Positions 44,958-51,280 of a stretch of DNA of 51,280 bases are shown here, one piece after another. Under the pieces are notes generated by a model, which had not been told where the DNA came from, made no database searches, and was given only the letters and a program-made list of their open reading frames with translations. Source of the DNA: Saprospiraceae bacterium (lineage in GTDB: Bacteria; Bacteroidota; Bacteroidia; Chitinophagales; Saprospiraceae); assembly GCA_020631355.1 (NCBI GenBank), contig JAHDHL010000037.1:1-51280 (forward strand), read 5' to 3'. The stretch's first letter is position 1, and each line of letters starts with the position of its first letter. Position numbers and translations under genes: made by a program.

Positions 44958-46209
44958 ACAAGGAATGAAATATTTCCTTTGCACAGGTCTTCTTATGTGC
45001 TTCATTCACTTGGGAATCCAAGCCCAGGATACCATCCGTTTATCGGAATACTTGGCAACATCCCTGATAGACCCTCGTCTGGATTACCAACAGGAAAAAT
45101 TATACTTCCTGGAAAATACCAACCATCAGCTTCCATTCACGGAAGAATTATCCTTTCGTACCGAAACCGACGAATTTGATATCAGAAGACAGGAATACCT
45201 GGTCCGGATGGACTTCAATACCAAGAAGCAGAGAAAGGCCCAGAATGCATTGCATCAGGCTCATATATCTTCCGTTTCCGATGATAGGGAGCAGATTATA
45301 TTGAATAATATGGAACGCCTTTATGTCCATTGGGCCCAGTATTATATCCACCAGTTGGAAATATCCAACAGAAAGGAATTATTGGCCAATCTGAAAGACC
45401 AATTCAGAGTGACCGGTATCCTACTGAAAACCAATGAAAGATATGACATAGCGGATTTGGTGGATTTGGAAGATGATATGGATGACCTCCAATCGGAAAT
45501 CCATGAAATGGAAGTATTGTCCCAACAAATCCAATCCCTCATCAATCAACAAATGGAACAATCCGATAAGGAATTGGATATAACGAATTTTATTTCCCTC
45601 GAAAGGATTCGGTCCGTAATGACCACCATACCCAGGAATGTGGAATCCCATCCCAGAAATGTGACTTTCAGAAATACCAAGGCTGAAAAACTGGCCGAAA
45701 TCCAAGTGGAAAAAGCCGACCAGCAAAAATTATTGGATTTTGCCCAAATCAAGTATTCGGGTAGGGGGGAGAATACCCCCTATGGCAGGGAATGGTCCCT
45801 TGGCTTCGGATTGAATATTCCCGTTAAGAATTCCGGTCGCCTCGATGTCTTGGAGTTGGAATTGGAAACCTTGGAAGAACAGGAAGACGAAGCCACATGG
45901 AAACAACGAATGAACCTCAGAATCCAAGAAAGGTATCTCGAACTCGAAGCTTACCTCAAACAATACGATTACCTTACTGAACAATTGGATAACCTCAAGA
46001 AGAATTATTCCATCGAACATTATTCCAAAACCGGAACAGACCCGATGGTACTCCTCCAAATCAAGGAAAGCCAAATCAAAAGAAAAAGAGCCATCCTCAA
46101 TGTGGAAAATGATATCTACATGACTTATATCGAACTTTTAGGCCTGACCGGACAAATGGTAGAACTACCTTTTGTCAATTACTTGTCAGAGCAATTGGAG
46201 AATTTTTAA
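44944..46209 (+). CDS. TolC family outer-membrane channel protein
   Basis: The 421-residue product has a signal peptide (MKYFLCTGLLMCFIHLGIQAQ) and long amphipathic helices in the order and spacing of TolC-like outer membrane factors: AQNALHQAHISSV, ELLANLKDQFRVTGILLKTNE, KAEKLAEIQVEKADQQKLLDF, GFGLNIPV, and ERYLELEAYLKQYDYLTEQLDNLKKNYS. It would form the outer-membrane exit duct. The GTG at 44944 overlaps the adaptor gene by 14 bases; an ATG at 44965, directly before the signal peptide, is the alternative. The sequence is divergent from the classic TolC, and the call rests on helix pattern, the GFGLNIPV strand and gene context. Confidence 0.85.
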   Translation: MSMNRQGMKYFLCTGLLMCFIHLGIQAQDTIRLSEYLATSLIDPRLDYQQEKLYFLENTNHQLPFTEELSFRTETDEFDIRRQEYLVRMDFNTKKQRKAQNALHQAHISSVSDDREQIILNNMERLYVHWAQYYIHQLEISNRKELLANLKDQFRVTGILLKTNERYDIADLVDLEDDMDDLQSEIHEMEVLSQQIQSLINQQMEQSDKELDITNFISLERIRSVMTTIPRNVESHPRNVTFRNTKAEKLAEIQVEKADQQKLLDFAQIKYSGRGENTPYGREWSLGFGLNIPVKNSGRLDVLELELETLEEQEDEATWKQRMNLRIQERYLELEAYLKQYDYLTEQLDNLKKNYSIEHYSKTGTDPMVLLQIKESQIKRKRAILNVENDIYMTYIELLGLTGQMVELPFVNYLSEQLENF

Positions 46210-46258
46210 GTAGATTGTAATTGGATGCATTTAATCTAATATTTAGAAAAATAAGAGC

Positions 46259-48532
46259 ATGAAAAAACATGTACTATTTATCCTACTAGGCCTTTGGACA
46301 TTGTCAGTCAGTGCCCAGGATTTGTATGATATCAATAACATCACAACCATCGAAATCACTTTCGAAGAAAGCAATTGGGATGCCATTCTGGACCAATATT
46401 ACGCCAATGGTAATGGCGAACGCCTCCTAGCTGATGTGGTGGTGAATGGTGAGATGTTCGATAGTGTCGGAGTGCGTTTCAAGGGGAATGTGACATTCAG
46501 TCCTGATAATGCCAAGAATCCGATGAACATCAAACTCGATTGGATAAAAAACCACGATTATGATGATTATGAAACCATCAAATTGACGAGCGGACAGCAT
46601 GACCCCTCTTTTCTAAGGGAAGTCTTATCCTATGATATCGCAAGGCAATATATGGTGGTACCACAAGCTAATTATGCCAAGGTATTCGTGAATGGAAACT
46701 ACTATGGATTATTCGCCAGTACCGAAAATATCGGTAGCCAATTCCAAAAGGATAATCTCTACGCCAAAAAAGGAAGACCCAGGGTGAAGTGTAATAATGA
46801 GGATGAGAATGGCTTGTTCGCAGGTAGTTCGGCCTTGAATTATCTCAACTCCGTGGACTCCGTGGATTATTATACTTCCTACCAAATGGATTCCGATACA
46901 GGATGGGCGGATTTGGTAGAATTGATTGATGTATTGAATAATGATCCCGCCAATATAGAGGACATCCTAGACATGGATAAGGCCATTTGGATGTTGGCAT
47001 TCAATAACGTACTAGCCAACATGGATAGCTATACGGCAAGGAGACAGAACTATTATCTTATTCTGGATAACAATAGGATTTTCAACTCCGTTCCTTGGGA
47101 TATGAACGAGAGTTTCGGTGCATTCGAATACGATGGCCTGAGCAATAATCCATTGGATGAGGTGTATGATATCCCCTTGTTGTTGCATCAGAATAACAAT
47201 AACTATCCACTTCTACGCCTGATTCTTCAGGATGACCGTTATCGCAGGATGTATGTGGCTCATTGTAAGACCATCCTTGAGGAAAATTTTGTGAATGATG
47301 CCTATATCACTCGTGCCAATCAATTACAATCATTGATTTATAATGATTTGGATTTGGATCCGAATAAATTCTATAGCATCTCGGATTTTACCAATAATAT
47401 CAATCAGACGGTCAATGCTGTTGGGAATTCTCAAAAAGCCATAGGCCTTAAGGAATTGATGGATGACCGTACTCCATATCTGATGGGACAACCCGAAATA
47501 CAGGCAACCGACCCTACGATTTCCTCTTGGGGAACCAATCCCTCTACCGTGAATCACCTGACACCATTCACATTCAATGTGACAGTAAGTGATGCTACGG
47601 ATGTTTTCATTAATTATCGATTTGATTTCGATAGGGAATTCATTACGGCTCAAATGTTTGATGATGGTGCACACAACGATGGAGCTGCAGGAGATGGAGT
47701 TTATGGAATACAGGTTTTCTCCCAGATAACGGATATCCATTATTATTTCTATGCAGAGAATGCCAATGCTGGTAAGTTTTCTCCGGAAAGAGCTGCACAT
47801 GAATATTATAACTTGGATGTGGTACCAATGATGGAGGATGTGGTCATCAATGAATTCCTAGCCAGTAATAATGCATTCGGTTCCGATCAGGATGGTGAGT
47901 TTGATGATTGGGTGGAATTGTATAATAACTCGACTACCGATACATATGATTTGTCAGGCCACTTCCTATCGGATGATGGTGATTTATTAGAAAAATGGGA
48001 ATTCCCCGCGGGTACGACCCTTGCACCCGATTCTTATTTGATTATTTGGTGTGATAATGACCAGGACCAATCCGGATTACACACGAATTTCAAATTGAGT
48101 GCAGGAGGCGAACACTTGTTCTTTGTAGGGACTGATGGTTCAACCATCTTGGATGATATCAATTATGTGAATGCTACACAGAACGTTTCCACAGGTAGAT
48201 ACCCCAACGGCACCGGCCCATTCGGTCCAATGAATCCGACACACAACGCAAATAACGGTTTCTTCGTGAGTATTGAGAATATCGTGAATAATGATTTGGA
48301 TATTTCTGTATATCCCAATCCTGCCACGGATCAGATATTCATTGACTTTACTGCCTTTGATGGGGATGTGAATCAGATTTCTATTGTGGATGTACAAGGT
48401 AAATTGGTACTGCAGGATATTCCTAATAACATCATTCAGGATGTGGATGTTTCCCGTTTGACAGCAGGAATCTACTTCTTATCCGTACAAACAGAGGAGG
48501 GATATTATAATACCAAATTGGTTGTGAGATAA
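46259..48532 (+). CDS. CotH kinase family protein with lamin-tail and T9SS sorting domains (copy 2)
   Basis: The 757-residue product repeats the architecture of the 39126 gene: signal peptide (1-19), CotH kinase domain (about 28-420), beta-sandwich region (about 430-520), lamin-tail domain (about 527-640: VVINEFLASNNAFGSDQDGE) and T9SS sorting domain (about 680-757: ISVYPNPATDQIFIDF). Candidate kinase residues are Lys75 in VGVRFKG, the NMDSY motif near 258 and Asp281/Asn283 in PWDMNESFG, closer to canonical CotH than copy 1. It lacks the Gly-Pro insert. It lies 49 bases after the TolC-like gene, so it is probably in that operon. Confidence 0.92.
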   Translation: MKKHVLFILLGLWTLSVSAQDLYDINNITTIEITFEESNWDAILDQYYANGNGERLLADVVVNGEMFDSVGVRFKGNVTFSPDNAKNPMNIKLDWIKNHDYDDYETIKLTSGQHDPSFLREVLSYDIARQYMVVPQANYAKVFVNGNYYGLFASTENIGSQFQKDNLYAKKGRPRVKCNNEDENGLFAGSSALNYLNSVDSVDYYTSYQMDSDTGWADLVELIDVLNNDPANIEDILDMDKAIWMLAFNNVLANMDSYTARRQNYYLILDNNRIFNSVPWDMNESFGAFEYDGLSNNPLDEVYDIPLLLHQNNNNYPLLRLILQDDRYRRMYVAHCKTILEENFVNDAYITRANQLQSLIYNDLDLDPNKFYSISDFTNNINQTVNAVGNSQKAIGLKELMDDRTPYLMGQPEIQATDPTISSWGTNPSTVNHLTPFTFNVTVSDATDVFINYRFDFDREFITAQMFDDGAHNDGAAGDGVYGIQVFSQITDIHYYFYAENANAGKFSPERAAHEYYNLDVVPMMEDVVINEFLASNNAFGSDQDGEFDDWVELYNNSTTDTYDLSGHFLSDDGDLLEKWEFPAGTTLAPDSYLIIWCDNDQDQSGLHTNFKLSAGGEHLFFVGTDGSTILDDINYVNATQNVSTGRYPNGTGPFGPMNPTHNANNGFFVSIENIVNNDLDISVYPNPATDQIFIDFTAFDGDVNQISIVDVQGKLVLQDIPNNIIQDVDVSRLTAGIYFLSVQTEEGYYNTKLVVR

Positions 48533-48591
48533 TGACCTGCATGAAATTATCATAACATCATTTAGGAATTGTTTTCATATAAATATTCACG

Positions 48592-48629
48592 ACCCCGAAT
48601 ACCTGAATCATCAGGTATTCGGGGTTTTC
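48592..48629 (+). terminator. Terminator of the DUF4956 operon
   Basis: A perfect 15-base stem (48592-48606 with 48611-48625, loop ATCA) is followed by TTTTCTT. It lies 60 bases after the second CotH gene. Confidence 0.92.
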
Positions 48630-48746
48630 TTATTCCGGACTATTGGATTGGATTTTGCTAGGATAAAGAGCGAATGTAGGAATTATCGGATATTAAAAAA
48701 TGGAAATTTTTAAAATTTAATAATCGAATTAACGGTTATATATCCT

Positions 48747-50123
48747 ATGAGTCGAATTTATGAAAAGTGGTGTATTGTTTTCATTTTTCTGGTATGGATT
48801 GTATCTGTTCATGCACAGGAAATAATACTGACAAAACAACAAGCCAAGGAGGATTTGGTATTTCTTTTGTCTGAATTGAAAGCCAATCATCCTAACCTTT
48901 ATACCTACACCACTGAAGAAATATTAAATGATTGGTACACATCACAGTCCCAATCCATGGACGATAGCCTGAGTCACAAGGAAATGTTTGAAATCATTTC
49001 ATCCATATCCCCAATTTTGATGGATGGGCATTCCTATATTTATCCCAGTGAGTCATTCATTAAGTATTTCTTTACCGCAGCACCACTGTTTCCATTGGAT
49101 GTGTTTTCTTACCAGAATGATTTGGTCGTATTGAATGATTGGAGTACGGAACAGACCATTCCCAAAGGAGCGAAAATACGAGCCATCAATGATATTCCAA
49201 TCGGTGATATCAAACATAAAATCATCAACGGACTTTCAAGGGATGGGAAAAATATTGCTTATCCTGAATTTGTATACCACGAATTTTTTCCGACTTTTTA
49301 TGCGGCACATTTTGGTTTTAATACCACATATTCCATTAGATTTGAAGATGCATCAGGAAATTCTAAGACTGAGGAAATCAAGGGAATGGAAAGATCCAGA
49401 ATGAGAATGATGAGAAACAAGACTCCAAAAGTATCCTCAGAAAAAGGTATTCGCCTCGATGTGAAAAATGATTTGGCAGTATTGACCATCCCTTCATTTT
49501 CCAATTCGATGCTCAAAAAGGATTACGGACAAAAATTCAAAAAGGAGATTTCTGATATTTTCGAAAGCATCCAAAATAAAGGGATTGAATCTCTTGTGAT
49601 AGATTTACGGGGCAATCAAGGTGGGCAATTGAGTAATGGAATTTACTTATTAAAACATTTCATGAACCAACCATTCCGTTGCGTGAGTGCCTATTATAAA
49701 ACTTCAAAGAAGAATAAGGAAAAGCAACAACTGGTCAGAATGAATTCCAAATGGGATGACTTATCCTATCCTACAAAGAAAAATCACTTTGATGGAAAAG
49801 TTTTTCTCTGGACCAATGGTGGAAGTTTTTCCTGTTCATCCATTGTTGCCAAGACATTCAAGGAAGAAAAGAGAGGAATGATAATAGGGCAAATGACAGG
49901 CGGAAGTGCCTACACCAACTGCGGTGGTCCGGATAAGAGCCTGGTCTTACCCCATTCCAAGATATTATTCACCATTCCCAAGACAAAATACGATTTGGTA
50001 TCCGATATGAGTGAAATCAAATTAGGGGTAGAGCCAGATATTTTTGTGGAAGACCATTTTAGCCGATACTGGAATCCTGATGATGACCCTTACTTGGATA
50101 GGGTTATGGAAATGATGGAGTAG
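48747..50123 (+). CDS. S41 family peptidase (C-terminal processing protease-like), exported
   Basis: The 458-residue product has a signal peptide (about 1-24, VHAQ). The S41 core is visible: a PDZ-like segment around IPKGAKIRAINDIPIGDIK, LVIDLRGNQGGQLSNG, and NGGSFSCSSIVAKTF with the catalytic Ser, followed by GMIIGQMTGGSA. It should act in the periplasm or at the surface on unknown protein substrates. Compared with CtpA the N-terminal helical part is longer. A terminator separates it from the CotH gene, so it is an independent unit. Confidence 0.88.
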   Translation: MSRIYEKWCIVFIFLVWIVSVHAQEIILTKQQAKEDLVFLLSELKANHPNLYTYTTEEILNDWYTSQSQSMDDSLSHKEMFEIISSISPILMDGHSYIYPSESFIKYFFTAAPLFPLDVFSYQNDLVVLNDWSTEQTIPKGAKIRAINDIPIGDIKHKIINGLSRDGKNIAYPEFVYHEFFPTFYAAHFGFNTTYSIRFEDASGNSKTEEIKGMERSRMRMMRNKTPKVSSEKGIRLDVKNDLAVLTIPSFSNSMLKKDYGQKFKKEISDIFESIQNKGIESLVIDLRGNQGGQLSNGIYLLKHFMNQPFRCVSAYYKTSKKNKEKQQLVRMNSKWDDLSYPTKKNHFDGKVFLWTNGGSFSCSSIVAKTFKEEKRGMIIGQMTGGSAYTNCGGPDKSLVLPHSKILFTIPKTKYDLVSDMSEIKLGVEPDIFVEDHFSRYWNPDDDPYLDRVMEMME

Positions 50124-50133
50124 GGGTTTGTTT

Positions 50134-50203
50134 TTTAACGTTTGGTGTATGTGGCGTGGCGACCGAATGGGAGACATGAACATCATACACATTGTTGTAG
50201 CCA
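50134..50203 (-). repeat. attC-like palindromic site after the amine oxidase gene
   Basis: GTGTATG (50145-50151) pairs with CATACAC (50184-50190), flanked outside by TTAACG (50135-50140) and by TTGTTGTAG (50192-50200). Read with the amine oxidase gene (minus strand) it starts CTACAACAATGTG and ends ACGTTAAAA, similar to the R-box ends of integron attC sites (RYYYAAC and GTTRRRY), although the two R boxes match each other poorly. It begins four bases after that gene's stop codon, where an attC would lie in a gene cassette. Confidence 0.45.
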
Positions 50204-50207
50204 GTTT

Positions 50208-51280
50208 TTATTTTTCATTATTAAGTAACCTATCAATTGAGTAATATCCCGATAATATCGCACCTGGCACTCCCATTTGCCTGTATGGGTCGTATATTTC
50301 ACCTGCAAAATAGACTTTATTTTCGATAGATTGGTTTAGGACACTTAGTTGTGATTTGTTTTCTTGAAATGCTTGAGTCCACGTACCTTGAGTATATTTA
50401 TGTTTTCCCCAATTTTCTATGATATATTCACCTGTATAAGTTGTTGACGCTTTCCCCTCAAATATCTTATCTAATTCTTCGATTAAAGCATCTATGATTC
50501 TTTGTTCAGAGTTAAGGGCATAATATTTATTGGTTTCATCTCCTGTACAAAGAAACCCTAAGATATTGGTATTTGTCTCTTTTCCGAAAGCTATGTCGTA
50601 AAACCCTTTTTCTCCATTTTTTACTTTACAGTTTACAAAATCAGGATAGAATTTTTCAGAGAATTTTAAAGCAACTTTAAAGCCTTTATGAAAGGTTATT
50701 TCTTCTATGGCTTTTTTCTTTTCTAAGTTCAATACTGGAATAAAAATGATGTAGTTTGATTTAAGAATGCCAATAGATACAGTCACTAATACTTTATCAG
50801 CTTCATAATTTTCACCATTCTCGGTTTTGATTATAACTTTATCAGCTGAATAATTGATTTCGGTAACTGGTGAATTATATTTGATTTTATGCTTGACTGT
50901 TTGTGCTATATTTTTATCGACGTAATCGTACCAAGTAGAATTTTTAAATTTAGATTCTGGCAAAAAATTATACATAGCGTTATTCTCCCATTTAGGATTG
51001 GTTTTGTATTTTTCCCCGTCCCAACTTGCGGTGTTTTCCAATTTATAAGGGATGAGTTCTTCATCTATCTGTTTGCCTTTTTTTCCTTTCAACACATTTA
51101 ATACAATGGGAGCACTATGTACCCATTCTGCACCAATATCAATTGGGAAATCTGCAAGTGTTGTATCCTTTTTCAACCTGCCACCATATCTATTAGTTGC
51201 CTCTAAAATCAGATAATCAACATTGTTCTGTTCTAATACTTTTGCTGCTGCCAAGCCCGATGCCCCCGCTCCGATAATAA
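50208..51280 (-). CDS. Flavin-containing amine oxidase, N-terminus cut by the window edge
   Basis: FAD-dependent oxidoreductase of the monoamine/polyamine oxidase family. At the window edge the minus strand reads IIGAGASGLAAAKVLEQNNV, the Rossmann FAD site (GxGxxG), then YLILEATNRYGGRLKKD, DIGAEWVHS, KVLVTVSIGILKS and the C-terminal FAD motif VYFAGEIYDPYRQMGVPGAILSG. About 357 residues are visible; only the first few are missing. Its base composition is lower than its surroundings (17 of 60 G+C at 50821-50880, against 27 of 60 at 29341-29400), and codons are more AT-rich. With the attC-like site at its end this suggests transfer. It is not the source of the 16190 remnant. Confidence 0.9.
   Translation of the reverse strand, partial: IIGAGASGLAAAKVLEQNNVDYLILEATNRYGGRLKKDTTLADFPIDIGAEWVHSAPIVLNVLKGKKGKQIDEELIPYKLENTASWDGEKYKTNPKWENNAMYNFLPESKFKNSTWYDYVDKNIAQTVKHKIKYNSPVTEINYSADKVIIKTENGENYEADKVLVTVSIGILKSNYIIFIPVLNLEKKKAIEEITFHKGFKVALKFSEKFYPDFVNCKVKNGEKGFYDIAFGKETNTNILGFLCTGDETNKYYALNSEQRIIDALIEELDKIFEGKASTTYTGEYIIENWGKHKYTQGTWTQAFQENKSQLSVLNQSIENKVYFAGEIYDPYRQMGVPGAILSGYYSIDRLLNNEK

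Noticed and set aside
1-51280. Search for transposases, integrases, phage genes, rRNA and tRNA.
   Set aside because: None was recognised in any gene or gap; the attC-like site at 50134 is the only mobility-related hint.

Overview
The window comes from a member of the Bacteroidota, and Saprospiria is my guess within that phylum. The evidence is: four proteins ending in type A sorting domains of the type IX secretion system (T9SS), a TonB-dependent receptor preceded by a DUF6660-like small protein, a complete Na+-translocating NADH:quinone reductase operon, and many promoters with the Bacteroidota -7 box TAnnTTTG. No rRNA, tRNA, insertion sequence or phage gene was seen.

Layout. Bases 1-183 are the end of a CRISPR array, read leftwards, with its probable leader to the right; no cas genes lie in the window. 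From 0.5 to 9 kb are an AraC regulator divergent from a LolA-like protein, a HEFVH-motif membrane protein, CTP synthase (pyrG), an sbcD nuclease without sbcC, two unknowns, a lipoprotein MsrB and an acyl-CoA thioesterase. From 9.3 to 12 kb a DUF6660-like protein precedes a histidine-rich TonB-dependent receptor, probably for a metal. At 12-13 kb is a two-domain conflict-type protein: an EAD11-like adaptor fused to a CHAT caspase-like protease. Then follow a MATE exporter, a DUF72 protein, a T9SS cargo protein, a 36-codon amine oxidase remnant, a large tandem AAA+ ATPase with a duplicated N-terminal domain, an M1 aminopeptidase, a CPBP protease and a solitary methylmalonyl-CoA mutase. At 24.8-25.1 kb are two strong promoters and a GC-rich terminator in front of an outer-membrane barrel gene, which suggests a small RNA or attenuator.

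From 27.3 to 33.9 kb is nqrABCDEF; its NqrA carries an unusual membrane-anchoring N-terminal extension. From 34 to 38.8 kb are an EGF/DUF1566-like lipoprotein, an MtfA-type peptidase with a SEC-C tail, a lipoprotein, a histidine kinase with a long structured upstream region, and a small exported protein.

From 39.1 to 48.5 kb is the most notable locus: two paralogous T9SS-secreted CotH-kinase/lamin-tail proteins flank a compact DUF4956 - HlyD-type adaptor - TolC-type outer-membrane gene set. This looks like an envelope-spanning export or assembly system built around DUF4956, without the VTC polyphosphate polymerase that often accompanies CotH and DUF4956, and without an ABC, RND or MFS pump gene. 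An S41 peptidase follows. The right edge has an attC-like palindrome directly after the stop of a low-GC flavin amine oxidase that runs off the window, possibly an integron-type cassette.

All functional calls come from reading the translated sequence and recalled family motifs; no search was run.
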